Shown one piece after another: positions 50,037 through 63,148 of a stretch of 64,000 nt of DNA. Position numbers and translations under genes: made by a program. Numbering within the stretch: position 1 is the first letter of the stretch; every line of letters starts with the position of its first letter. The DNA is from Acridotheres tristis (lineage: Eukaryota > Chordata > Aves > Passeriformes > Sturnidae). The notes under the pieces were generated by a model that made no database searches, had not been told where the DNA came from, and saw only the letters and a list, made by a program, of their open reading frames with translations. The stretch is taken from the NCBI GenBank assembly GCA_037013685.1, contig CM072886.1, positions 83,706,922-83,770,921 on the forward strand. The letters are read 5' to 3'.

Positions 50037-53000
50037 CTACCTCACCCAGCACCACATTATGTTCACATGAGTAGCAATTGGAAACCAAGCTGAAGTTTGT
50101 TTGTTTCCTTCCTGATCTTGCTTTCCTGACCTTAAACATGTGAAATCTGCTCCCTGTTCCTTTGAGGCTGCTGGAAGCTTCCAAGAATGAGAGATTTCTT
50201 CAACACAGAGCTTGCTAGAAGCAGTCCTAGACAAATGTGCATAATGTCTAAAGACTGGCAAACTACTCCCAGTAAAATATCAAGTGGAAATATTTAGAGG
50301 TTATAATAAAAATTAATGAGTACGTTTACCATGCACAAATTGGCACTAACACTCCCTAACACTAACACTTACTAACAACTTTGTAGTCGAAATACTACAA
50401 AGTAGTATGCTACAAACTATGTAGTATGTAGTAAAGACATACTACAAATGTAGTATGTATTTAAAACATTTATTGAAATGCATGAGAGAGTAGTAAGATC
50501 AAGAACCGTTGAATCATGTGTCCACTATAGAAAAGGCAGGAAAAGGAAGAAGATGGCTGAAATCTGGTCTAAGCAGAAAACCCAGCAAAAAATGTATGAA
50601 ACTTTTAAATAGCTCCCATCAGCACAGGGTCTGTGGTTCTTTAAGAAAAAGAGTCATCTTTCTTTGGTTGCTTTAACTCCAAAGTACTCCTTGGCTGCTC
50701 AGTTTTTGCTAAGGCAATTAGATTTTCTGAATTCCTTCTTCTTTCCCCATTGTGGGGGAAGTTTAAACACTGTAAAATCTTGCCTAAAGCTTTTTATATG
50801 TCAAAGACAGTCTCATAAACCTGCTTGAACTTAGGCCCAGTTGAGAGTTTAAATTCAATATAGAGTTATTTGGAATTTGTACTAGAAAAAAAGGAAGCAA
50901 GGCTTTCAGAGGAAACTTTCTTCACTGCAGAAGTTCACATTTTAAGAAAATCAGAAGTAGCATATCTAGACATGAGTAAAATCACTCTCTATCCCCCCTA
51001 GACACAGATATATAGTAGAATTGTTTTTAAAAAGGTTCAAGGTGAACTGTTCCTGGTACCTTTATCAAAAAGCAAAATAAAAATGAAGAAGTACTTCCAC
51101 AGTTATTCCAGCAGAGAAAGAAGAGGTGGAGGGAACAGAGGGATTGCCACCAAACAAGTGACAATCAGTAGGCATCCATCTATTTGGCTAAAGCAGAACA
51201 GTGTGCCAGAAGCCCCACTAGAATACTTCACATTTTAGTCTCTCTTTTTGCCTTTTACCTGGGATTATTTCCCTCAAAACTGGTATGAAAGAGTTTCTTT
51301 CCTGAGTCTAGTGGTCCCAGAAAACTTTAAACCATCTGACTGGCATAAGCTATCTCCACAAAACAGAAAATAAAAACCTGAAAGACTCTGAAAACTCACT
51401 CCCTTCGAAATTTACTTCCTTCAGAACATTGTTAATCTTGTCCCCATCCTCTTCTGTAGGGAAAAGTTGGACATACTGGAATTTACGCCTGCAGGGACCA
51501 TGGTCAGACCAAAGGTCTTTATGTTAGGATGAAGTATATGTATACTTGGGATATGTTGGGAACAATATCCGCACAGGTGGCAGAAAAATGCCTCCTTGGA
51601 AGACAGAAGGCACTAATTGCTTTCAGTATAAAGATTAAAATACAGACATTTGCATGGTGTTACACATCACCAGTCAACTCCTCCATATCATTAGTCCTTC
51701 CACTGACTTCAAAGCAGAACAAATTTCTTTCATGGAGAAGCATACTTTCATTAGTGCCATAGAGAGAAAGACTAATCCCTCCTCCCCCCTCTCATCCTGT
51801 CATTCCCATTCCCCACTGAACAAGAAAATAAATCCCAAATCAGCATTTCCTTTTTCTTGCACAGGTGCTCAAGAAAGACCTCAAAGAATAGCTGTTTAGG
51901 AAACAGTAGGAGAGAGCAGACTTTGAAAACATGGAAGAGCCCTACTGTGAGCATCTTTCTTGATGGATGCAGGGCTCTGTTTACAATAATGAAAATAATT
52001 AATATAATCCTGCAAAATAAAATGCTGCTTTTCTGTACCTCACCTCTTGGTCACATGTGGAACTTAAATAACTCAGCCTGTGCTACAGTATAATTAACAA
52101 CTCTGTTACACTTAGTACACAACTTCTGCATTTGGCTTAGAGACACATTTCAAGGATAAAGTCTGCAGTATTCCAAACCTGGTGACCCAAAAAGCAAGCA
52201 CTGAGCAAAACAGTAATTTGGTATCTGCATGCATCCATACATGAGGCCACTTTAAATGATTTTACTAAGTTTGACAGACAGCAAGATTGGTTCCTGAATC
52301 ATATTTTCCCTTTTCCTTCTCACTTTAGCCCATCAGGAAATCCATTTTTCTTCTCAGCCAACACAGAGGAGGGGGAAATGAAACATGAAAGCAACAGTCT
52401 TGTACTTCTTCAAAAGCATTCCAAAGAGTGGGGTCTGGGATGCAGGAAAATAGGTAGCTTGTTAAGGTTGTCCAAAGCAACAAAAAACCAATCTTCCCCA
52501 TCTGCACTTATAAATACAGCATTTAACAATTGAAACAACTTCCTAGTACTTTTGGCCTGACATGGCAATTACTAGAAGCCAGTATTTCTTTCATTTAAAC
52601 TTTATCTTTTAGGGGCAGGCTAGCTCAGTTCCAGTGTCACCACCTCTTCTTCACAGAATGTTGAAGATTATTTTATAGGAAATGCTTACTGTATTGAAAT
52701 TACACCCCCAAGTCATAAGCAAACAGGAGAAATAGGGACTGGAAACAGCAAGGAAAGGAAGAAATTTGCATTTGCAGAAGACAGGCAACATAACCTGGCT
52801 TGTACACACACTTCAGGTTTGATAGGAGTTTCTCCTGAAACTGTATTTGGATGTATTTTAGACTTGAAATTACAGCTTTAGCTACTTACTTTGTATAGCT
52901 ATAACAGCCTCTAAGACAGTACTTAAATATTAATGAAAGAAATAGCTATTCCAGCACTCAGGCTTCCAGCCTGAATGCTCACAGCAAGGTTTCCTAAGCA

Positions 53001-56000
53001 GATTTCTACAGAATTTAGCCAACCTATACCTCTAATCAGAAATCCATTTGATACAGAAAGAACCATTGGTAATCAGAGGCTAAGCAGAAAGCAATTTGGC
53101 AGAAAAGGTATTGGCCTATTAGATCAGGAACAAGGGGACATGTGGAGATACGAAAGAACCAGTATTTGCACTTGAGACAGGCTAGTTCAGACCAAATATT
53201 TAGTTGTGTTTCTGCTTGGACCTAAAATAAAACTTTTAAGAATCAAGTTCAGAAATTCACTTAGCTTATAATAATAGTTCTCTTTTTCCCCTTAACTTCC
53301 TGAAATACAGGCACATATAAATGTATTTTACCAAATCTGCCACAAGTTTTACTCACAGATAGATCAGTTAAAGATTTACCATCTGTTGGTATTTTCTGTT
53401 GACAATTGCCTCAATATTGTAATTGCACATAGACAGAAGTATTATTTATTTAACTTTTCCCAAGTAAGTTGTCATGGTATAATTTTGGGCCACAGGGATG
53501 TGAGGCCATATGAGGGATAAGTGAGGGAAGATTACAGTTAAAGGCTTACTGCTTTAAGTACAATTCTACTTTTCTTAAGAGTAAAGATTTAAGAGATTTT
53601 CAGGGTTTAGCAGCTAGCACTAGTATGAACACAAGGGAATATTTCTATCATTTACAAACATTTCTAAGTAATAGGACAAGGAAATATTATGAATACTTTA
53701 CTTAGCTCTTGGAAGACTTGATTTTAGTAATAAAACAGATATCAACACACAAATGATATGGCTTTTAGACACATTATAATGTGGTCTGCTATTCAAAGTT
53801 TGATTTTCCTTTTTTCCCACTCCCTAGCTTAAACAAAAAAAAAAAGGAACATAGAAGAAAACCAATAATGGTGTTTGTCTCTACTGAGAAAAGTATAATA
53901 AAGTTATTCTCCTTTATATATCAAGATTTTAGACAGGACTGGAAGTGCTCCAGGCCAGCTCTGACAGATACGGTAAACACAATTTCAGACTTCATACGAA
54001 AACAGAAAGCAGAATAATATGTTCTGAAAGAAATAATGCAAAAGAATGCAGACACAGTGGACTGACATGAACATTGAAGGAATGACTCATTTGTTTAGTG
54101 CTGACTATCAGATAATTTTAATTCTTTGGAGTAATATTTTCGAAGGCTGAATTCACCTTTTTGCTGTCTTCCTCCTGTTCTTCTACTGCAAAAATACCCT
54201 ATAAAATTGTTCATAACTGCTTTGCAGCAGGAATATGTAGTACACATCCATGTTCCCATAGCTAGCTCAAGTATTTGACTCATATCAATAGCTGAGATAT
54301 TTTTGTCGAAGGTCCCATGTGGGAGAGCCTTCCCTTCGTCACCATTTACTTTGAGCAATGCTTTAAAGGAAAACAGTTCAGGAAAACAGCTCATCCTCTG
54401 CAAATAGCCACTCCATGGTGAAAAATGCAGCAGCACAAACTAAATAGCAGTGGATGAAGAAATAAGAACCAGAGAATATCAGTTTTCATGGTTTATCTTC
54501 TGCTATCTCATTCCTGCTTGGAATAGGGCAGAGACATCTCTTTCTACAGCTATCTAACTTAGTGGAGGTTGGTGCAAATTTAACCATAGATTTCATATTA
54601 ATTCATACCATACCATATTCATAATTTATATGCAATTATAATCAAACATGAATTATAGCATACAGATTAATATATTATGTGTTATATATTATAATATTTC
54701 AGACAATAACCATATCTTTCCTCTTAGTCTCATATTAATTCAAAACTGAATATTCATATCTGGGATTTTTAATTAAAAATACTATTCTGAGAACCCAGAT
54801 ACCCACATATGTTTAGGTACTTAATTCTTCTTGAAAGTGGTATGGGATTTAAGCATTTTTATATTTCAAGGACTCTTGAAAACAGTAATTATCCAATGAA
54901 TCTCTACAGACTTCAGGGAGAGCAGATATAAAGAAAGCAAATATTCAGGAGTCTTTCCAGTAGGAGATACAGTTTCCATAAGCATCAGGCATGGTGAAAG
55001 ACTGTTAGTCTGGAAAATAATCATATTATATCTAAATTACCACAGCTGCCCAAAACCTATAAGCTAAGAAGTGATTCTTTTCTCCTAACAGCATCCCATA
55101 TTTCACTGCTGTTTGGAGTGTCTAGAATAACTCTGTTCTCCATATTTTTATGAGTTTATTGTCCTAGGTCATCAGGCAGGAACCTAGCACACAGAAATTC
55201 CCTCCTTTGCAGCAGTGACATATTGAAGAGTTATTTTCATAGAATCATAAAGGCATTTACCTTCATACACACTTCTTTTCTACAGAGCAGAGCATAAATG
55301 GTGACAAAGGATGCAGAGGACGGAACCTGTGGGTGAGACCAGTGTCAGCTCTCTCCACCAAAGCACAACAGGCTCCCTGTGCCAAGCACTTCCAAGATTA
55401 GTTGTAATCACAGCAGTAAGCAGTGCACATACCTACAGCCAGAGAAAAGCTCAATTATTTTCCAGAATTCATCTAACTGCATAGTAAATACGTTTCACAG
55501 GGTGATATTTCAAAACGATTATGCCAACAGTGAGACTTAATTCCCACTGCACACCAAGCAGCTTCAAGACTCTGACAGGGAAACATATGAGAAGCCTAAT
55601 TTTTAGCCACACGGATCAGCAGTTCTTCACAACAGGAGCAGAGGGGCAGTTTACAGCTTTCAGATTAGTCAGTGGAGCAAGACCTCTTTTACCTAAATCC
55701 ACCATAGGATTCAGAGCCCAAACGTGTTCAATGTTTACAGCTGAGCATCAGCCATCACAGCAGCATCAATACCTGGGCTTTCTACACCCTCTGCAGATCC
55801 AGTACCAAGAAGGGAATACAGAACAAGTAGCCCACTGCCTCTCAGGTATATGAGAACCTCTGCTTTCACTGTTGGAGACTGCACCTTGACTCTAGCCCAA
55901 ACCCAGGAGGTGCCCACAAAAAAGACTGCAGTAGTAATATAGGGGGAAAAAAAATCAGAATTTCAATGCCCAAATTCTTTGGGAAAGAAAATAGGGGTTT

Positions 56001-56624
56001 ACCCAATATAGCCTTCTGCAGTAAACTAGCAGGGGAAGGCAACCAAGGCTGAGTTCTTTGCCTCAGGAGAAATAACAAAGGGCAGTTTCAATCATGTCTA
56101 GCTGCTTTTGCTACCTATCCACAAGCAGCACTCCTTATATCAGCCTGAGCAGGTAAGACCTGTGCTATAATTCTTATTATCTGAGTGATCTAAGTATGTA
56201 AGTAAATTATGATTTTCACACTTTTGTGCACAAAATTAATATAAGAAGATTCCAAGCCTTGTTTTCTCATAAATATCCCATTTCCTAAAAATCACTGCTC
56301 TTTCAGGTAATTTGGAAACTTTGAACATTTTCTGGCAGAGGAGAAAATTTAATCTAGATCTTTCCATATTCTAGGTCAGCGTCTAGCTGCTGATTTCCAG
56401 TCTGGTCCTGGTCCACTAAAACACTTCATATTAGGTGATTTCACTCATTTGCTACCTTTACTCTGCTTCTACTGCTCCCCTCAAACCTGGAAACCCTTAA
56501 GCAGATACAGCTAATTTTATTCATATTACACAACTGAAAGTCTAACTCAGTATCAGAACTCCTCTAGCAGAGGACAGCAGAGTGAGAGACAAGCATTACC
56601 CTGAAGTCAGGCAAATTACAGTGC
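50037..56624. other. AT-rich unique sequence, no gene seen
   Basis: About 6.6 kb, including the hairpin cluster at 50379-50458. Frames are no more than 113 codons (minus 54095-54436, plus 55521-55853) and carry no recognised domain. A very AT-rich segment lies at about 54590-54720. Confidence 0.45.
50379..50458. repeat. Cluster of three perfect hairpins
   Basis: First, CTTTGTAGT (50379-50387) pairs with ACTACAAAG (50394-50402). Second, GTAGTATGT (50421-50429) pairs with ACATACTAC (50437-50445). Third, the same ACATACTAC can instead pair with GTAGTATGT at 50450-50458 across a 4-base loop. All arms are 9 bp and perfect, so the second and third hairpins are mutually exclusive. A run of 'ctaaca'-like units (50345-50378) lies just before. 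Confidence 0.92.
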
Positions 56625-56760
56625 TATCTCCATTGTACAGGCTAAGCAGCAGAGGGGGAGATTAGGCAAGTTGCCAGAGGTCGCAGGAAAAAACATCTGT
56701 GATAGCGTGAGGAGCTGAGACACCCTGAACCCTGTTCAAAGCTCCAGTCCATCACTTTCC
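56625..56760 (-). mobile_element. MIR-like ancient SINE remnant, minus strand
   Basis: 'ccattgtacaggctaagcag', 'attaggcaagttgccagagg', 'tcgcagg' and 'gaaccctgttcaaagctcca' follow the order of the reversed core of MIR/CORE-type SINEs ('...ttacagatgaggaaactgaggc...' then '...acttgcccaaggtcac...'). Such copies are very old and shared among amniotes. Divergence is high and the ends are approximate. Confidence 0.55.
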
Positions 56761-57186
56761 TTTAGCCTGTAACTAAAAGTACAGGGAAAGCTTTACTTGT
56801 GTGAGCCTGGAAGGCAGTTTGTTTCTCAGGTGCTACTGACTTTGTGAATAGTTTTTGTTTGTCTGCCTAGTGACATTTCCCACTGCTGCTGCATGCAAGG
56901 TCTCACACTGCAGCAGGGGAGAGGAGACTGCTGCTCACAAAGCCAGGAAATACGAAACCTTAAGGAATCACCAGAAGAGCTGACAGGCAGGCAGAGCATC
57001 CTAAACAATTTCAACTCATCCCTTAATCAATTGAATTGCTTTCCAGCTGATTGAGCCCTGCAGGCTTTCAAATCCCAGAATACAGACCAAGTATTAAAAA
57101 CTATCTTTTCGGTCTGCATTTGTAGCTGTAGGATTCAAGGTCAATTACAAATAGGAGATCTTCACACAAATCTTCAAGATGATGAC

Positions 57187-57212
57187 AAAAAAAAAAAAAA
57201 AAAAAAAAAAAA
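57187..57212. repeat. (A)26 mononucleotide run
   Basis: Twenty-six consecutive A bases. No poly(A) signal lies just upstream and no retroposed sequence is recognisable, so it is treated as a simple repeat. Confidence 0.9.
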
Positions 57213-57939
57213 GCCAGGAAGAAAATTAACCGCAGATGAAAGCTAGTAATAATCTTGACTCCTGACTCCTGATGCTCTCCACGGCAAAAGAGGGTTATTA
57301 TACCCTCCCTTCCCCTTAAAAGAGCAAATCCAGGCAAAAGCAAAAATATAAGAAATGGGTTTTCCTGAGATGACACTGCCACCTATTGTCACTGCTATGC
57401 TTTCTCAATTTTTAATTAAACCTTTTACAGTCCATCCATCAAATATCTGGTCAAAACCAGACCTCTCCCTTCTTCCTGAATCAAAAACTGTTTGAACTAA
57501 TCCCAGCTCTCATCTTCTGCTGAAGATACATCTTCAGAAAAAACTCAGAATTTTGTTACTGGCCTTCCTGGCTACAATAAACAATATAGAGCTCATTTCT
57601 CAGTCCACATCCTGCAACTTTGACTATTCTTCATTTTCATTTGATGACTCCTGTCCTTTCCAATTTCTAGCTTGCACAGTGAAAAAATAACAGCTTCCTC
57701 TTATAATCCAATTCCAAGGTTTTTGCAAATATCCTTGTACATATTCACAAATTTTATGTTCAGATCATGACTTTTAGGATAGGCCCAGAAAACACCCAAG
57801 GGCACCAAATGGGCCCATATAAAGCCACTCTCAGTAGAACTATACATCATTGCACTCCCAAAGGCTGGCTTCCTTAGAAAAGCTAACAAGAAGACTCAGG
57901 CAGCCAACACCTTGCACAGAATATATATATTTCTATATG

Positions 57940-57985
57940 TTTATTATTATTATTATTGTTACTATTATTATTTATTTTATTTTAC
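57940..57985. repeat. (ATT)n-rich microsatellite
   Basis: Imperfect run of 'tta/att' units ('tattattattattattgtta') passing into 'tttattttattttac'. A short (AT)n lies just before, at about 57921-57930. Confidence 0.85.
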
Positions 57986-60900
57986 TATAATATGCTTTTG
58001 CCTGAAAATATTTGTGAATTAACTTAAATTTATACACAAGTAATTCCAAATTGAAGGGAAAATATTAATATTGCTAAGTGTCTGCTATGCTACAGCTATT
58101 GATATGTGAAACTATTTCTTGCTTTCTTCAGTTACTTTTGGTACCCGGGCAATACTACATGGAATGGTGCTTAAAGATTGCAAAATAATCACAAATAAAT
58201 TTAGATAAAAATGGAAGTATTTCTATATTAAAAGTGAGTTTAATATGAATGCTGCCACAACAAGAAGAAACAAGTAGCAAATCCCAGCTAGAATTTTCAT
58301 TCTCAAATTTAAGACAAAGTTCCTTGCCACAATACTAGAAACATTGCAGAATTGTTTTAATCTTTGCAACATTTTACATGAAGAAAAATCCCTCTAATAC
58401 ACAAATAAAAAGTTTCAAAAAAAGACGAGCTGAGAGAATATGCATATTTTGAAAGGAAAAAGAGAAAAATTACTTGATTTTCTTTTTAAATTGTGGATGC
58501 TTTAGAGACTGTGGAGATGGAGGTGCTATGTTTAGCACCAGAAATTGTGCAAAACCAGCAAAAGTAAGCAGAATACATTTGCCTTTTAAGGTATTTTCAA
58601 GTATCCCTGGGGAAGGATACCAGTGATGAGCAGGGTTGTAATCCCTTTCTCATGTCAGTCCAGTGGGTTCTTGGTGACCTCCTTCAGGCAATCACAAGAT
58701 GTGGTCAGAGCTCACCAGATGCCTCAGGTTTATCTGGAGGGAAAAAACCAGGTGCTTCTTCCTTCTGTTATTCTTATACAATCAAGATTACTTGGTTTAA
58801 TTTTTTCCTGATCCAATCTTGGTTGCTTACATCCAAGGTGATCATTATTTCTCTGGCTGGATCCAGCTTCATCTTTTCCTTGCAAGTGCTGAAAATATCT
58901 TCTGTCCCATTCTCAGTCCTTTTGGACACAAGGTTTCTAAGTGTTATCCTCCTCCTCCCATTAAAAAAAAAGGTCCTGTTTGATTTATACATTTTAACTC
59001 TGTCAGAAGAATATTAACAATTTTCCTCACGGCAAATTTGCTAGAAGCATTATTAGAAGAGCAGTTTTGAGGGGTGCGATGATTTCTTGCAAGTTGCTTT
59101 TCAAATGTCTTTTGTGTAAAAAAAAGTTCAGAGCCAAAGGAAGTTCCTCACAAGAGGGAATCATTCAAGCATGGAAACTCATTTGAAAAATAATTACTTC
59201 AAGTTCAGCCAGTCCTATATATTCACCCGAAGTTGTTAAATCCTCGATGTTAACAAAATAATATATAAACAAATAAATCAGGTGGGAGACAGAGCAATAA
59301 AAGTGGAAGTATTTTAACAAAGACTCAATAGCAAAGTGTGATAGGGAGCTGTTTCTGCACAATTGAATATAACAATATTGTAATATGGAACCTGGGGAAC
59401 ATTTTCCTCAGGTTCTGTGAGTGTTAGTGACTTTAACTGTACTCTAAAGAAGAAAACACCAGATCAACAAGATATACAGCACAATGCTGTTCTGTGTATA
59501 CATATTCTTTGGCAGGGGAAAATAATTTGGCTTCAAGTCTTTGCTTTTTCTTTGAATGAATTCTTTCAAGAGAAAAAGATATTGCAATTTAGAAAACTCT
59601 TGTGACAGATTTCAGGCTGAATTTCAGTGGTTATAGGCAACATATATTGCATGGAAAAAAAGCATTTGGTACAAGCAGAATGCACCATATGGTTGAATTG
59701 TAAAGTCTTTATAAACACAAGCCCCTTGGAGTTCTTTTTCTTTGTTATAATCACTTCCATTTGTTTCTTCTCCTTATAATTTTGAATTCACACCCTTTGA
59801 CATGGCTAAGCTATCAGTACTAGCAGTCACATACACAGACAGCCCTGGCAAATAAACAGGACCGTGTGGGATGGAAGGACACAGGGCTGTGACTGGATCT
59901 AAAACAACTAGATGGTTGCGCCCATCACTAAACACCACCTGGAGCAAGTACAGTTGAGGACATGGGCACTTCTCTGTACCTGGAAATATAAAACACCAAG
60001 GACACCTATTTTCATTGCATTTTTCTCTTAACTTTTCTTTATTGTTTGTTCAGGATTTGGCACAATTCCTTCCCAGACATCACAACCTATTTTTTCCTAA
60101 TTATTCCTTCTATTTACCTTGGTTTTTCTAGCTTTTCCTACCACAAGATCAAATTCCCCTGCTGTCGCCTAATAGAGAGTGAGTCCAGTAAGCGAAGTAA
60201 CTATATACCTCTATGTCCAAGTAAATCCATTATCTTCTAACAGAGTAACTAGTATTAAGCACAGACTCATGTTATTGACTAGGCAGGGGTTATTTTTTGT
60301 GGAGTATTGACCCCCAGGATCTCATTCCATAATCTTTTTTCCATCCCACCAGGATGATGGGAGTTGGCAATAGTACATGCATAATCTGTGCTACAGATAA
60401 CATTGAGGACTGATATTTGCTGCCTCTTATTGCCTTTATCTCAGTCTTAGGCGTTTTTAATCTCAGAACTCGGGTAGTCCCATGAAAAACTGAGTTTAAA
60501 AAAACTGTCTTTGATGAATCATATCGTCACCAGCACTTCCACACACAGGCCCCGTAAACTAATGCTCTTTTAATATTTAATAATGCCCTCCTGCGGAGAT
60601 TCTAATACTAGATTTTTTTTTTATTTTAAGGCTCAGTCAAAATCAGCTGTTCTCACAGGGATGGGTCTTTTTTCCCTAGAGACCCATTCAAAATTCCCTG
60701 TAGCAGGGAATTGTGTGGCTTTCTCTCTCACGCTCCAGGGAAACCTTGTACCTCAAGTAATGTAAAAGGGAAGAGATGGATTCACCACTGCTGATGAGTT
60801 CTGGGTTTGGGAAGGTCACGTGGCATAAAGGTCAATTATTCCCCATCTGTGGTGCATGGACCTAAGTGGCTTAAGCTACCCAAGCCTGCCTTGCAAGGCT

Positions 60901-61233
60901 TTAAGCTGTGCATCTTCAGATAAAAGAAACAGAAAAGTCTGCTGGGATTGCAGCCTACCTCACACTCACGGCCTTTCCACTGAGTAAATTGGAATTCGGG
61001 ACAATTGTACAAACCATACCACAGTCAGATATAAGTGAAATATCCTTATCACAAATTTAGGTTTTGGTCCCTAAGGTCCCATGCGATAAAAGGGTCCCCT
61101 CCTTGTTTTCCACCACCAGTGTAAGAGATAGATCTATAACACTAGTACAAGCTATTTAGATTTGATATTTTATCTTAGACTTTCACACTTAGCAGTTTCA
61201 GGTTCCTTGAATATTACCCAACATAATGCAAGA

Positions 61234-61248
61234 ATATATATATATATA
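61234..61248. repeat. (AT)n microsatellite
   Basis: About seven uninterrupted AT units in 'agaatatatatatatataaa'. Confidence 0.9.
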
Positions 61249-62946
61249 AAATCAGCATTATGCTAAAATTGAAAGTACAGGAAGAGAAAATCAGTAAGTG
61301 TTTCAATCTTCCCCTGCAATTCTACCTTTACCGCAAAGTGGGAATTTTCACATTTGAAAACCACTAATAAGGGGACAGAAATGTAAGCTGCTACAGTTTT
61401 TATTTGCTGAATGTTTTGTATTCACTGAAAATCCACTCTTATGTTTTCAAAGCTTTTTTCAGAGTGAGTGATAGAGTTATTTTCCTACTCTTTTCTTTGA
61501 GAAATATGACATCACCTCTTCAGATCCTTCATTAAGAACCTGAAAGGCTTCATTCTCTCCTTTAAGTAATTGAACTTGTAAATTGTGTTCCCAGTCTTGA
61601 TAGCCATGTTATCTGTGACTGGGTTATTTTGATTAAACTGACTGTGCCTAATAAAATTAAGAAATAGATGACATTTTTAGAAACAATCCATATGTCAGAA
61701 GTTGGTTATACTTTCATTTTAGTTTTCCGTTAGAGTTTTCAGGTTTTTTTGCTCCATTTGAGAAAGTAAATCCCTAATCAAAAGAACATTGATCTCTTCA
61801 GTGTCCTCTTGACTTATTCACACCACCTAGCTCCCATGGTGATTTTAATGATGGCGTTTTTCTCAGCTTAGATTTTGGAAGTCTTTTTTGTTTAGCCCAG
61901 AAGCCAGTAGAAATATTGACAAGGAAGGGAAGTATTATTTTCTTTTGAAATCCTGCATAGGGTATTTCATAAAAATGGAAACTTGTACAAGGTATCTCTC
62001 TGACTAGTAGATCACAACAAGTATTTTTACAAACATCATTGAATCTCAAAGCTGCAATTTGTCTCTGAAATTGAGTACCTCTGAGTGCTTTCCAATTTAT
62101 TTTTTTTCCTTTGACTACAGCAGTGAAGAGGTTGTTTTGCTAAAGAACCAGTATCTGATTCCATTCAGCCCTAAAAATACAGGCCAATTCCTTTATCGTT
62201 GTACCTTGACAATAAAATCACCACTGGCCTTTAAATGACACTATCTCAAACTCAGATTGGTGGTAACTAAAACAAAATTCTTAGAGGAATTCCCAAAGCC
62301 TCCAAGGTTTTTCAGAGTTAGCATGGTAATTTCCTTGTACAGTTCTGTGTAAATCCTCAGCAATATGTTGTTGGCATTTGGAAGCCATGGCTCCAGCCCA
62401 GTGCATATTTACTACATAAGTGCCTTTTCTTGCTTTCTTTTTCACATTCAAAGCCAGAGATATGATGGTTACAAGGCATCAGTGAAAAGGTGCCAGAGCT
62501 GCCACCACCATCTGCCTTCTTCCTTTTCCTTTGAAGATTTCTTGTACTCCTGAGTTCTTTAAAGAACATCTTCCATCTGCAGATTACTTAATGACTGCAT
62601 GCACTACTCTGCTAAAGTGTAAAATATGTTTGACATGTTTCCAAATTAATTTGTAAATATTTTTAAAGCAGGCTTTAAAGCTTGGATCTGTAACAGGTTT
62701 CAGTTTCTTCAGATTTCAAGTGTGTGGAAATATGGGATGGTAGTTTGTCCACATACAGAGACAAACAACCATGAAATCTGTTTAAAAGCTTGGACCTCAT
62801 CTAGCTACTTAGGAAACAAGGAGTTTCCATCCATTTTAGCAAAAATACTAACAGTATCTTTTCAAATACACTTTTTAAAGTAACAGTAATCAAAGTGCAA
62901 GTTTCCAAGTCTTAAGGAATCTTAAAAGACTATTAAGGACTCCTTG

Positions 62947-63148
62947 AAGTAAACGCAATTGCAATATATATTTGACATTCATTATGTCTTTTCACATATA
63001 TTTCTGGATATATCCCACTTAAAAAATAACAGTATATATTCTTGCTAAGTAAACGCAATTGCAATATATATTTGACATTCATTATGTCTTTTCACATATA
63101 TTTCTGGATATATCCCACCTAAAAAATAACAGTATATATTCTTGCTAA
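62947..63148. repeat. 100-bp tandem duplication, 2 copies, one mismatch
   Basis: The segment 62947-63046 ('aagtaaacgcaattgcaata'...'attcttgcta') is repeated at 63047-63146 with period exactly 100 bp. The only difference I find inside the unit is T at 63019 against C at 63119. The unit is AT-rich and contains no gene or known repeat. Confidence 0.95.

Larger units (their letters stand above)
56761..62946. other. AT-rich sequence, no gene seen
   Basis: Apart from the simple repeats listed, I recognise nothing. Frames are no more than 121 codons (58652-59017 plus), and that frame overlaps others on both strands. Confidence 0.45.

Noticed and set aside
52612..52650. 'gctagctcagttccagtgt', like a tRNA D-arm or B box
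   Set aside because: No acceptor or anticodon stem can be formed around it; not a tRNA or a tRNA-derived SINE head.
54095..54436. 113-codon minus-strand frame
   Set aside because: No family resemblance and no flanking exon signals; treated as chance.
55236..55247. 'catagaatcata', like a reversed CR1 terminal repeat
   Set aside because: No CR1 body on either side; 12 bases can occur by chance.
57187..57212. A26 run as the tail of a processed pseudogene
   Set aside because: No AATAAA upstream, no open frame or recognisable transcript, no flanking duplication seen.
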